A stretch of DNA of 63,665 bases from Nostoc sp. JL34 (GTDB lineage: Bacteria > Cyanobacteriota > Cyanobacteriia > Cyanobacteriales > Nostocaceae): positions 1-63,665 of the forward strand of contig NZ_JABXKQ010000182.1 of assembly GCF_017114945.1 (NCBI RefSeq), in the 5' to 3' direction. The notes beneath the pieces were generated by a model. It was not told the origin of the DNA. It saw only the letters and a program-made list of their open reading frames with translations, and did no database searches. The number at the start of each line of letters is the position of its first letter. Within the stretch, counting starts at the first letter, position 1. The translations under genes and the position numbers were made by a program. Positions 25,791 through 34,489 of this stretch are shown in pieces.

Positions 25791-26470
25791 TGTTAAACAC
25801 ACTACTGATTACTGGAACTGATACCGAAGCTGGTAAAACTGTTTTAACAACAGCATTAGCAGCCTATTGGCAAAAATATTACCCGCAGCGTAGCTGGGGA
25901 ATCATGAAACCGATTCAATCGGGAATTGGCGATCGCGAGTGGTATCAAAAGCTATTTGTGCTAGAACAATCCTCAGAAGAAATTACACCTTTGTACTTTC
26001 AAGCACCTCTGGCTCCTCCCATCGCAGCTGCACGGGAAAATCGCCGAGTAGATTTAGCTCTTGTGTGGCAAGCTTTGTCTAAGTTGCGATCGCATCGTGA
26101 TTTTGTGCTTGTGGAAGCTTTGGGAGGGTTAGGTTCGCCCATAACTGAGGAATTAACGGTAGCTGATTTGGCGGGGGAATGGCGTTTACCAACAATACTG
26201 GTAGTACCAGTGAGATTAGGAGCGATCGCTCAAGCAGTGGCGAATGTAGCATTAGCTAGACAATCACGCGTCAATCTCAAAGGCATTGTGCTGAACTGCG
26301 TACAACCCCGAACGGATGCAGAAATAGCCGACTGGACACCATATCAATTGATTCAATCACTCACTAACACGCCAGTTTTAGGCTGCTTACCTTATCTAGA
26401 TAACCTGACCGACTTAGATAAACTTGCTCAAATAGCATCAGATTTAGATTGGGAAACACTAAGACTTTAA
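25790..26470 (+). CDS. bioD: Dethiobiotin synthase
   Basis: 226 residues. Forms dethiobiotin from 7,8-diaminopelargonate, CO2 and ATP in biotin synthesis. P-loop TGTDTEAGKT at residues 7-16, substrate Lys in MKPIQSG, and the VEALGGLGSPI segment corresponding to VEGAGG. The start shares one base with the kinase stop, so the two genes are translationally coupled, an odd pairing. No other bio gene is in the window. Cytosolic. Confidence 0.92.
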   Translation: MLNTLLITGTDTEAGKTVLTTALAAYWQKYYPQRSWGIMKPIQSGIGDREWYQKLFVLEQSSEEITPLYFQAPLAPPIAAARENRRVDLALVWQALSKLRSHRDFVLVEALGGLGSPITEELTVADLAGEWRLPTILVVPVRLGAIAQAVANVALARQSRVNLKGIVLNCVQPRTDAEIADWTPYQLIQSLTNTPVLGCLPYLDNLTDLDKLAQIASDLDWETLRL

Positions 26471-26580
26471 ATTGGGCATTGGGCATGAATTATTCCCTTT
26501 ATCTAACTTGAAAGTTGTTCAGTACCCAGCCTGGACATATTCATGATTGATAAATTTTTGCACTCAATGCCCTCAAGAAG

Positions 26581-26943
26581 TTATTTCACTTCACTGGGTT
26601 CAAATTTAGTTATCTTGCCTTTCTTAATGGCAACAATCACATCGTAGTGCGAACAGTAAGCGAATGTGACATCATTGGCTTTGTTATAAAGATTAACTAC
26701 GTGGCCTGCACCACCTAGCTGGATACCAATTGGCTCCAAGTCACCAAAAAAGAAACGACGCAGTTGATCGCCACTACCAATCTGACCCTTACTCTTAGTG
26801 AGCAAGTCTAGTTTCTGGGCTACAGACATTTCTTCCGCTGCTGATGCCTGCACTAATGACGGATTGATCGCTTTTAATGGTGCGTCCCAAACTGTGAAAA
26901 AACCAACCAAAGCAACACTTGTAAGTAAGGGTGCGAGTTTCAT
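26581..26943 (-). CDS. Small exported protein of unknown function
   Basis: 120 residues. A signal peptide (MKLAPLLTSVALVGFF...) ends near AEE. The mature part has 'GSGDQLRRFFFGDLEPIG' and 'VVNLYNKANDVTFAYCSHYDVIVAIKKGKI', beta-rich. I recognise no family. A shifted ORF on the same strand (26795-26986) is a shadow. Convergent to bioD and divergent from the EamA gene. The ATG at 26943 has a plausible purine-rich region upstream. Confidence 0.6.
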   Translation of the reverse strand: MKLAPLLTSVALVGFFTVWDAPLKAINPSLVQASAAEEMSVAQKLDLLTKSKGQIGSGDQLRRFFFGDLEPIGIQLGGAGHVVNLYNKANDVTFAYCSHYDVIVAIKKGKITKFEPSEVK

Positions 26944-27199
26944 TTGTTACTGCTCTTCTTTGTTTGATTCTGAACATCCAAAGCATCTCAGGTGGGAGTG
27001 AGAGCTTATTGAAACTAAACCCCTATTTTCATGAATTTATCCCTTGAGAAAATTTAGTTAATTCTCAGCACTTTCTCAGGCAATGATGGTAGCTTAAATT
27101 CACAGCATAATTTAAGTATTTTCTCAACAAAACCTCATTTTGAACTGCATGAGAGCAACTTAAGATAATGAGCAATGCTTTCATTGCAGTGGTGTTATT

Positions 27200-28255
27200 G
27201 TGACTAGACCCAGAAGACCACATCGCCTAATCAATAGAATTTCGGGACAAACATATCTCTGGTTAGCAATGCTAATTTTTGGAGCATCTGGTGCAGTTAC
27301 CCGGAAGCTAACAGAAATTGGTGCTCAACATTTGATCGACAATCGTAATCCAATTTCTTTGTGTAATGTTTTATTCGTGGGAAACCTTTGCGCCTTGATA
27401 CTTTTGATCCTAATTTATGGGCGACAGTGGAATAAGGCTACGTTGAACCAACTCTCAAGGAAGGATTGGGTTAGTCTAACGGCAGTAGCTATTTTATCGG
27501 GAGCATTGGCCCCTGGTTTAATTTTCCAGGCATTGGCACTCACAGGAGTGAACAATGTCATCTTGGTGGGACGCTTGGAACCACCTCTAAGTCTAGCTTT
27601 ATCAGTCTGGTTATTAAAGGAACGGGTAAATATTTGGGAATTTATGGGAGCGATCGCAGCCTTTGTTGGCGTTATTCTAACTATTATCCTTCAGCCTCCA
27701 GGAGAAACCATGATGAAGATGGGAGGTTTCGGTTTAGGCGTAGGGGAACTTTTGGCAGCAGCAGGATCTGTGGCTATAGCTGCTTCTACGATTATTGGCA
27801 AAAAACATCTTTCGCAGATTCCTCTGGGAATCTATAGCATTTTTCGTACTGCACTGGGAACCGTAATCTTTTTCCTCATTGCTTTAGTCCTCTATGGCAG
27901 CGATCATTTCGCTGATGTCCTCTCACCGTTCTTGTGGCAGTGGATGTTTCTCTATGGTGGGTTGATTGTAGTGGTAGGCCAGTCTTTTTGGATTAAAGGC
28001 TTGAAAACTTCTACTGTCTCTACGGCTTCATTAATTGGCTCATTTGGCCCAATTATAGGCATCCTAGCAGCCTATTTAATTTTGGGTGAAGCCCCTACCC
28101 TACCTCAATATATTGGCGGTAGCTTGATTTTAGTAGGTATATTCTTGGGCCAAGTTGGTACTTGGTCTCAGACTTCTAGCATTGCGGATGGCAAGGTGAA
28201 TTCTACTCCAGCACAGCAACAGGTAGAAACTGGTATGGGATTCAAGGGAATTTGA
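27200..28255 (+). CDS. EamA-family (DMT) transporter
   Basis: 351 residues, about ten membrane helices in two EamA halves (first about 20-150, second about 175-310). Typical motifs: LAPGLIFQALALTGVNNVILVGRLEPPLSLALSVWLLKE is the helix 3-4 signature (given in parts: LIFQALALTGV, RLEPPL, LLKER), with the equivalent SLIGSFGPIIG and LGEAPT in the second half. Inner-membrane exporter or permease of small metabolites; substrate unknown. GTG start. Not obviously in an operon. Confidence 0.85.
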   Translation: MTRPRRPHRLINRISGQTYLWLAMLIFGASGAVTRKLTEIGAQHLIDNRNPISLCNVLFVGNLCALILLILIYGRQWNKATLNQLSRKDWVSLTAVAILSGALAPGLIFQALALTGVNNVILVGRLEPPLSLALSVWLLKERVNIWEFMGAIAAFVGVILTIILQPPGETMMKMGGFGLGVGELLAAAGSVAIAASTIIGKKHLSQIPLGIYSIFRTALGTVIFFLIALVLYGSDHFADVLSPFLWQWMFLYGGLIVVVGQSFWIKGLKTSTVSTASLIGSFGPIIGILAAYLILGEAPTLPQYIGGSLILVGIFLGQVGTWSQTSSIADGKVNSTPAQQQVETGMGFKGI

Positions 28256-28360
28256 AGGAGGTAGGAGACAGGTTGACTTTTCACATTATGTGGAAAAACC
28301 AATGCGAAACTTAACCCAGTAATTAAGCGGTTATGACATGACACATATCTTCTTTTTTTG

Positions 28361-28816
28361 TTAAACTTCTCTACCGCCTGTATGCGAGGAAGTTAACGTT
28401 AATAGATAGTCGTCCGGCCCGGTCAAAGTAAATGAACTGTGGATTCTGCCTGTTTCGATTTCAGAAACAGTTAATCCCCACTTTCTAAAAGTATCTCTGG
28501 TGGCGGAAACATCGTCTACCATTAGATCAAAAGGCGCGTTAATTCCAGCCTCAATAGTATCTGAACTTGTTCTCAAAACTAAGTGCGTTCCTCCTCGTAA
28601 TTCTAAAACAGCTAATTGTTCTGATTGGGCGATTGACCGCAGCCCTATCTTGACAAAAAAATCGCTAGCCTCCAGTACATTACTCACATATAATCTCACA
28701 TGACCAATCGCCACAGGAGGACGATTATCCTTTTCTTTTACAATAGTTTCTGGTAGCGACATAGCTGGAATCCCAAAATATTTAGTTACGGTTTCACTCT
28801 TGGTTAAATTTAGCAT
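28361..28816 (-). CDS. VOC (glyoxalase/dioxygenase-fold) family protein
   Basis: 151 residues. One VOC unit pair: IGHVRLYVSNVLEASDFFVKIG and LAVLELRGGTHLVLR, then PFDLMVDDVSATRDTFRKWG and HSSFTLTGPDDYLLTL. A first-strand His (IGHVRL) is present and other metal ligands are not obvious, so catalytic or binding function is undecided. Convergent with the EamA gene. Confidence 0.75.
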   Translation of the reverse strand: MLNLTKSETVTKYFGIPAMSLPETIVKEKDNRPPVAIGHVRLYVSNVLEASDFFVKIGLRSIAQSEQLAVLELRGGTHLVLRTSSDTIEAGINAPFDLMVDDVSATRDTFRKWGLTVSEIETGRIHSSFTLTGPDDYLLTLTSSHTGGREV

Positions 28817-29283
28817 TTTTGGGCAAATTTATCTTAACGTTTGATCAAATGCCAAATTCTATTTTAGTCGAAATTAAAAATTATTAATTAAAAATTGCAA
28901 TCATTGTTGTCTCTGTACTTCAAATTAATTAAAAATTATTATTATTCTTAATTTTTAACTTTTAATTTTTAATAAAAAAAGGTCATAGAGTCAGGTAGTA
29001 GGTTGTCAGCTAGTCGCTGTCAACACAGCAATAGATGCAACCATTGATAAAACACATATTTTCGCAAGGTGCTTGATTCTTCTGGCTGTCTGTGATAATT
29101 TTCTTTTTACGTCCTATAAAATACTGTAAGTCTATTGAGTTATAGTAGTATATTAAATTTAGTTAACCTAGTTACAGAGATTTGGAGTTAAGAAGAAATA
29201 GCTAATCTCTCGAGTTTATCTATTGTAGGCAGTACATTGCGAACCAACGAACTAGAAATTAATCTCTAAACCAGGGCAACCTT
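28817..29283. other. AT-rich intergenic region
   Basis: 467 bp. A stretch of AATTAAAAATT-type inverted motifs at about 28872-28980 could form AT-only stems. Probably holds the promoter of the reductase-led run. No ORF recognised. Confidence 0.5.
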
Positions 29284-30231
29284 ATGAGCAAAATACGTGC
29301 TGTGATTGTTGATCCCAATGTGCCGGGGCGTTTGGCACTGAGTGAAGTGACTGCACCAAAGCCTGCCCCAGATGAAGCTCTAGTACGGGTAGCGGCAATT
29401 TCCCTGAATCGGGGAGAGATAAAACGTTCAACTACTGCTGAGGCTGGTTGGCAGCCAGGTTGGGACTTAGCAGGTGTAGTGGAAATCCCTGCCGCCGATG
29501 GGTCGGGACTTTCTCAAGGGGCGCGTGTAGTTGGCTTGCGCCGCGCCGGTGCTTGGGCAGAACTCGTGTCTGTTCCCACCAACTCCTTAGCAGAAGTGCC
29601 GCTATCGGTATCTTTTGCTCAAGCTGCCACACTGCCTGTAGCGGGTTTAACTGCATACCATGCAGTGTTAAAAGGTGGTTCGCTGTTAGGTCGTCCAGTT
29701 CTAGTTACAGGTGCATCAGGAGGTGTTGGTTACTTTGCTATCCAATTGGCGCAACTATCAGGAGCGCAAGTTGTGGCACATATTCGTCAAGCTGGCTATG
29801 AAACTCTAGTTAGAGAAGCAGGGGCAGAATCGGTGGTGATTGGCGAAGACCTCTCACCCGCCAGTGAGTATGGCCCCTATGATTTAATTGTAGAGTCAGT
29901 GGGTGGCAAGACTTTGGGAGTAGCCCTTGGCTTACTGGCACAGGATGGAAAAACTGTGCTGTATGGAGTATCTGGGGGAGCAGAAGTGACATTCAACGCT
30001 GCCGAATTTTTCGGGACTGGTAGCGTGAGTTTGTATGGTTTACGTCTGTTTGATGAGCTGAGATTTGAATCAGCAGCAGTCGGTCTAAAACGGCTTTTGA
30101 GTCTAGTAGAAGCTGGTAAGTTGCGGCCTCACATTGATTTAGAAGCTTCTTGGACACAAATAGCTGACGTGGCCCAACAACTACTTGATAGGCATTTTCC
30201 TGGCAAAGCTGTGTTGCACATTTCAAATTGA
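29284..30231 (+). CDS. Zinc-independent MDR-family NADPH:quinone oxidoreductase-like
   Basis: 315 residues of the medium-chain dehydrogenase/reductase superfamily. N-terminal GroES-like fold (EALVRVAAISLNRGEIKR), nucleotide-binding VTGASGGVGYFAIQLA (AxxGxxG type), then AGAESVV and a C-terminal PGKAVLHI end. No Cys-rich structural zinc lobe is present, in line with quinone oxidoreductases. First gene of a plus-strand run; 15 bp to the next ORF. Confidence 0.88.
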   Translation: MSKIRAVIVDPNVPGRLALSEVTAPKPAPDEALVRVAAISLNRGEIKRSTTAEAGWQPGWDLAGVVEIPAADGSGLSQGARVVGLRRAGAWAELVSVPTNSLAEVPLSVSFAQAATLPVAGLTAYHAVLKGGSLLGRPVLVTGASGGVGYFAIQLAQLSGAQVVAHIRQAGYETLVREAGAESVVIGEDLSPASEYGPYDLIVESVGGKTLGVALGLLAQDGKTVLYGVSGGAEVTFNAAEFFGTGSVSLYGLRLFDELRFESAAVGLKRLLSLVEAGKLRPHIDLEASWTQIADVAQQLLDRHFPGKAVLHISN

Positions 30232-30246
30232 GCAATAGCAAATGGG

Positions 30247-30594
30247 ATGAGGGATAGCACTGACTTCTGGTTCAAACTAGATCAGCTTGTAGCCACTAGT
30301 AATCTCAAGATAGATCGCCCGAAAGGGACATCACATCCACGTTATCCATTGTTTGTTTATCCGCTGGACTATGGATACTTGGAAAACACTCGCTCTGGAG
30401 ATGGAGATGATATTGATGTCTGGATAGGTAGTTTGTCTAGTAAAACAGTCACCGCCGTCATTTGTAGTGTTGATTTGGAAAAGCGGGATACAGAAATCAA
30501 AATACTTCTGGGCTGCACTTCTGGGGAAAATCAAGCCATCTTGAATATCCACAATACAGGCTCTCAATCAGCAATATTATTGGTTCGCAAGTAA
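30247..30594 (+). CDS. Short inorganic-pyrophosphatase-like protein
   Basis: 115 residues, against about 170 for family I PPases. Recognisable PPase features: DRPKGTSHPRYP, YPLDYGYLENT and DGDDIDVWIG, matching the YxxDYGF and DGDPxD metal site. The second metal region of true PPases is shortened to VDLEKRDTEIKIL, and the C-terminal helix is different. Either a divergent minimal hydrolase or a PPase-derived binding protein. Lies between the MDR and SDR genes, 15 bp and 25 bp away, so co-transcription is likely. Confidence 0.7.
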   Translation: MRDSTDFWFKLDQLVATSNLKIDRPKGTSHPRYPLFVYPLDYGYLENTRSGDGDDIDVWIGSLSSKTVTAVICSVDLEKRDTEIKILLGCTSGENQAILNIHNTGSQSAILLVRK

Positions 30595-30619
30595 ATTACA
30601 TTTTTGAAGGTAAGTTTGT

Positions 30620-31420
30620 ATGAGCTTAGAACTAAAACTATCAGGTAAAACAGCGATCGTTACAGGAGGAAGTGCGGGAATTGGTTTAGCCACCGCCAAA
30701 GCACTTTATAGTGAGGGTGTGAATGTTGCGATCGCATCTCGTAATCAAGAACGCTTAGATCGGGCTGTAGCTGACATCCAGTCTTTACCAACTCCTGGCG
30801 CTAAAGTTATTGCCATCAGCGCCGATTTAACTAAAGCAGAGGATGTTGAGAAAGTTGTTTCAACCACCTTGGCCCAATTTAATCAAATTGATATCTTGAT
30901 TAATAATGCCGGATCAGCCCGTGCTGGGTCTTTCCTAGAATCCACTGATGATTTATTTTTGGATGCTTGGAACTTAAAATTATTGGGCTATATCCGTTTA
31001 GTTAGAGCCGTCGTCCCCCATCAAAAAAGTCGCGGTGATGGACGAATTGTCAATATAGTTGGCGGTGCAGGACGGACACCTCGTCCGAACTTCCTAGCTG
31101 GTGGTACAAGCAATGCTGCTTTGCTGAACTTCACAAAGGGCATTTCTAAAGAGCTAGCCGAGTACAAGATTCGCATTAATGCTATCTCCCCCGGTGCTAC
31201 AGCTACTGAGCGTGCCGAGACTTTAGCGCGACAAAACGCTCAAGCACAAGGGATTACTGTTGAGCAAGTGAAGGCACAAAATATCCAAAATATTCCTTTA
31301 AAAAGAATTGCCCAGCCAGAAGAAATTGCCGCGCTGGCGCTATTTTTGGTGTCTGATCTAGCTGCATCGATTACAGGAACAGAGATTATCGTTGATGGCG
31401 GATCTACCCCTGGTGTTTAG
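30620..31420 (+). CDS. SDR-family oxidoreductase lacking the canonical catalytic residues
   Basis: 266 residues, Rossmann fold. Cofactor motif TGGSAGIGLA, NNAG (INNAGSA) and PG after strand 6 (ISPGATATERAE). Where SDRs have YxxxK, this protein has GGTSN (in LAGGTSNAALLNFTK), and the upstream Ser is in GGAGRTPR, so Ser, Tyr and Lys all appear replaced. It resembles the BKR-like SDR subgroup known to lack the tetrad. Activity as a standard reductase is therefore doubtful. Middle of the run; the TauD gene follows. Confidence 0.85.
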   Translation: MSLELKLSGKTAIVTGGSAGIGLATAKALYSEGVNVAIASRNQERLDRAVADIQSLPTPGAKVIAISADLTKAEDVEKVVSTTLAQFNQIDILINNAGSARAGSFLESTDDLFLDAWNLKLLGYIRLVRAVVPHQKSRGDGRIVNIVGGAGRTPRPNFLAGGTSNAALLNFTKGISKELAEYKIRINAISPGATATERAETLARQNAQAQGITVEQVKAQNIQNIPLKRIAQPEEIAALALFLVSDLAASITGTEIIVDGGSTPGV

Positions 31421-31481
31421 CAGAGACGCGATGAATCGGACGCGACGAATCAGACGCGATGAATCGCGTCTCTACAATTTG
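31421..31481. repeat. GACGCGATGAATCGCGTC hairpin repeat
   Basis: Three variants of GACGCGA(C/T)GAATC end in the palindrome AGACGCGATGAATCGCGTCT. The same sequence occurs at about 44570-44594. A common Nostoc intergenic hairpin; it falls between the SDR and TauD genes. Confidence 0.75.
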
Positions 31482-31512
31482 TAAAAACATAAAGTTCTTG
31501 GAGATCAAAAAC

Positions 31513-32427
31513 ATGGGTTCTCAATACTTTGATATCAAACCAGTTGCAGGACGTATCGGTGCTGAAATTATTGGTGTTAATCTGAGTTCTAACCTCAGCG
31601 ATAACATCATCAGTGATATTCGTAAGACTCTAGTCAAATACAAAGTCATATTTTTCCGTGATCAGCAACAACTCGATGCTGATGGACAGGTCGCTTTCGC
31701 CCGTCGTTTTGGTGAACTCACTACAGCCCACCCCACCGTACCATCGCTTCCAGAAAATCCAGAAGTCTTAGACTTGAACTATGGCCGCACCACTTCCCGC
31801 GCCAATAGCTGGCATACTGATGTAACATTTGTAGACCGTCCTCCTCTCGGTTCTATCTTACGAGCGCTTGACATTCCCCCAACTGGTGGCGACACAATCT
31901 GGGCAAACTCCGTGACTGCATACCAAGATTTACCTACTCATCTGCGTAATCTTGCAGACCAACTTTGGGCAGTACACAGCAACGCCTTCGACTATGCAAC
32001 TGGATTCGACCTACCTGAAGATGTTAAGGCTTACCGAGCTGTCTTCACCTCGACTGTATACGAGACTCTGCACCCAGTTGTACGCATCCATCCCGAATCT
32101 GGGGAGCGGGGGCTATTCATCGGCGGATTTGTGCGCCAGTTCCGGGGCTTATCAACAACTGAATCAGATGACATTCTGCGGCTGTTGCAAGCATACATCA
32201 CACGTCCTGAGAACACAGTCCGGTGGCGTTGGCAAGTTGGTGATGTAGCCTTTTGGGACAACCGGGCTACTCAACATTATGCGATCGCAGATTACGGCGA
32301 CCAGCCCCGCCACGTTCAACGAGTGACAATTGTCGGCGACCTCCCAGTGGGTATCGATGGTAAACATAGTGAGGCTATCAAAGGGGATGCTTCTGAGTAC
32401 AACCGACGTGAGGCAGTGACTGCGTAA
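31513..32427 (+). CDS. TauD/TfdA-family 2-oxoglutarate dioxygenase
   Basis: 304 residues from the ATG at 31513 (the longer frame starts in a repeat). Fe(II) ligands H101 and D103 (SWHTDVTF) and H255 (RATQHYA); 2-oxoglutarate arginine R266 in DQPRHVQR. Complete for catalysis. The family includes taurine, alkylsulfate and 2,4-D dioxygenases; the substrate cannot be read from sequence. A TauE/SafE sulfite-type exporter gene 2 kb downstream fits release of sulfite from an organosulfur compound, but this is inference. Confidence 0.9.
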   Translation: MGSQYFDIKPVAGRIGAEIIGVNLSSNLSDNIISDIRKTLVKYKVIFFRDQQQLDADGQVAFARRFGELTTAHPTVPSLPENPEVLDLNYGRTTSRANSWHTDVTFVDRPPLGSILRALDIPPTGGDTIWANSVTAYQDLPTHLRNLADQLWAVHSNAFDYATGFDLPEDVKAYRAVFTSTVYETLHPVVRIHPESGERGLFIGGFVRQFRGLSTTESDDILRLLQAYITRPENTVRWRWQVGDVAFWDNRATQHYAIADYGDQPRHVQRVTIVGDLPVGIDGKHSEAIKGDASEYNRREAVTA

Positions 32428-32741
32428 TACTTGGGCATAGGGCGGGGGATTGGGCATGGGATGTGTTGTCCAATGCCTTCAGTTTTTCCGCAGCCAAATT
32501 GCTTGCTGTGGCAGGAGTGTTTCAGTCCTAATAACTAAGACTTTCTTGTTCCAAACAGGAGAACGAAAAAAGCATAAGTACGCCTCCTGAACCTGTGGGC
32601 GTCGGTTCCTTGGCATAGTCTTGGTTGAACAACTGGCAGTGTTTTTGAAGCGACGGCTTTGATTTCCTCAAACTTCATCTGGTTTGTTATTCCAGTGGTT
32701 TTAACAATACAATCAAGTCGTCTCTAAGGAAACTTTTTATC
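32428..32741. other. Intergenic region before EamA gene
   Basis: 314 bp. A GGGCATAGGGCGGGGGATTGGGC heptamer-like string lies just after the TauD stop. The rest has no recognisable ORF, RNA or terminator. The EamA gene may have its own promoter here. Confidence 0.5.
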
Positions 32742-33704
32742 GTGTTGGGCATCCTAACGGTTCTACTATCCTCCTTTGTTTTGACGTTTCACAACGTTAC
32801 TGTCCGAGTTTTGTTTTCAGAACATCTCGTACTAGGTTTATTCTTACTCGGTGGATACGTTAAACCGGATTTGCAGAATTCCTTCTTGCTGATGTTCATG
32901 CGAATGCTGCTGGTGGTTCCACTCATGGCATCTCTATCATTCAAGCTATATCCATCTGCTTGGACAGAACTCCAAGACTTGTTCACCCGCAAGCGCAGGG
33001 ATGTTCTAATCCAAGCTCTTGGCTGTGGGGTACTGATGTTTGTATATATTGCCTCACTCTACATTGCTATTGGCTTGATTCCCACAGGCATTGCCTTGAC
33101 CCTCTTCTTCACCTATCCCGTATTTACAGCACTGTTGTCATGGAGGTTTTTTGGCGATCGCCCCACATTGTTCCGTTGGCTGGTAATGGCTATTATTCTG
33201 GTGGGAAGCGCTCTCACCATTCCCCAATCTTCTGCCACCTACAGCAGTCATACCATTGCGATCGGCATTTTCGCTAGTTTTGGCGCTGGGATTGTTTACG
33301 CCTTTTATGGCATCATTGCTCAAAAATGTTTAGAAAAATTCCATCCAATTCCTTTTACTTGGATCAGTTTTGCCTGTACTCTACTGCTCTCTGGTATTAG
33401 CTTACTGTTTTGGCCAGGTAAGAGCGGCCAACTTGACTGGACACCCCTATGGATTGGTAGCATATTTTCTGGTCTTGTCAGCTTTCTCGGACATACTTTA
33501 AACAATGTGGGGATTCAGATGGTTGGCGCTTCTACCGCTTCCATAATCGGCTCTAGCAGTCCAGCATTGACAGCGTTAATGGCATGGATAACGATTAACG
33601 AAACCTTAAATGTGATTCAGAGTGTGGGGATTGGTATTGTCACATTGGGCATCGCCTTACTTAGTGCAGAAGGCTTTATGAAATCGCTCAAAATTAGGCG
33701 TTGA
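32742..33704 (+). CDS. EamA-family (DMT) transporter
   Basis: 320 residues with ten predicted helices in two EamA units. Motifs: YIASLYIAIGLIPTGIALTL and TYPVFTALLSWRFFGDRPT in the first half; NNVGIQMVGASTASIIGSSS and MAWITINETL in the second. GTG start. Inner-membrane; substrate unknown. Second DMT transporter in the window, not closely similar to the one at 27200. Confidence 0.85.
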   Translation: MLGILTVLLSSFVLTFHNVTVRVLFSEHLVLGLFLLGGYVKPDLQNSFLLMFMRMLLVVPLMASLSFKLYPSAWTELQDLFTRKRRDVLIQALGCGVLMFVYIASLYIAIGLIPTGIALTLFFTYPVFTALLSWRFFGDRPTLFRWLVMAIILVGSALTIPQSSATYSSHTIAIGIFASFGAGIVYAFYGIIAQKCLEKFHPIPFTWISFACTLLLSGISLLFWPGKSGQLDWTPLWIGSIFSGLVSFLGHTLNNVGIQMVGASTASIIGSSSPALTALMAWITINETLNVIQSVGIGIVTLGIALLSAEGFMKSLKIRR

Positions 33705-33715
33705 ATTGGGAATTA

Positions 33716-33828
33716 ATATCAATTCCGGTTAATCACTTATGATTACCGCATCTGTGCAAAAATCGGAAAAGCCTCTTTCCCCCTGCTCCCTGCGGTGTAA
33801 ATTATAAGTCTTTAGCCGGACACAATAT
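33716..33828 (-). mobile_element. MITE family B, copy 3
   Basis: ATATCAATTCCGGTTAATCA and the complement of ATATTGTGTCCGGCTAAAGA form the tips. The interior is the reverse complement of the 21663 copy (GATTACCGCATCTGTGCAAAA.., CTCTTTCCCCCTGCTCCCTGC), somewhat shorter. It sits between the EamA stop and the HAD gene. Confidence 0.8.
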
Positions 33829-33835
33829 TTAAGAT

Positions 33836-34489
33836 ATGCCTTTCTCCGCTATCCTTTTCGATCTCGATGGAACTTTAACAGATCCGAAACCTGGCATCAC
33901 TAGTTGCATTCAGTATGCGCTCTCTGAACTCGGTTATAAACCACCGAATGCTGATGAATTAAATTGGTGTATTGGCCCACCACTGAAAGATAGCTTTTCG
34001 CAATTACTCAATACTTTGGATGGTACAGTAATTGAACAGGCTCTTTCCCTATATCGTCGTCGCTTTGCCACAATTGGATTATTTGAAAATTCCCTTTATC
34101 CCCAGATTCCAGAAGTTCTAAAAGCTATTCGTTTTGCTGGTTATAAAACTTTTGTTGCGACTTCTAAACCATATATTTATGCGGCACAGATTATTGAATA
34201 TTTTGGCTTATCATTGCTTTTTGATGGTGTTTATGGTAGCGAACTTGACGGAACGCGGAGCATAAAAGGTGACTTAATTCACCATATTTTATTAACAGAA
34301 AAACTTTTACCCTCTACTGTGGTGATGGTAGGCGATCGCTCACATGACATCATCGGAGCCAAGCGCCATCACATCGCCTCAATTGGTGTCACCTATGGCT
34401 ATGGAACTGAGGAGGAATTAAAAGCTCATGGTGCTGATTTGATTGCCCATTCTCCAAGTGATATTACCAAATTAATAATTCGTAAATAA
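33836..34489 (+). CDS. HAD-superfamily hydrolase (phosphoglycolate-phosphatase-like)
   Basis: 217 residues. HAD motif I FDLDGTLTD (residues 8-16), motif II TSK in FVATSKPYIYAA, motif III Lys in RSIKGDLI, motif IV VGDRSHDI. The cap region between motifs I and II is of the Gph/PGP class. Mg-dependent phosphatase; substrate not assigned. The stop shares a base with the TauE/SafE start (TAATG), so the two are coupled. The ATG lies 7 bp past a MITE, which may supply leader sequence. Confidence 0.88.
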   Translation: MPFSAILFDLDGTLTDPKPGITSCIQYALSELGYKPPNADELNWCIGPPLKDSFSQLLNTLDGTVIEQALSLYRRRFATIGLFENSLYPQIPEVLKAIRFAGYKTFVATSKPYIYAAQIIEYFGLSLLFDGVYGSELDGTRSIKGDLIHHILLTEKLLPSTVVMVGDRSHDIIGAKRHHIASIGVTYGYGTEEELKAHGADLIAHSPSDITKLIIRK

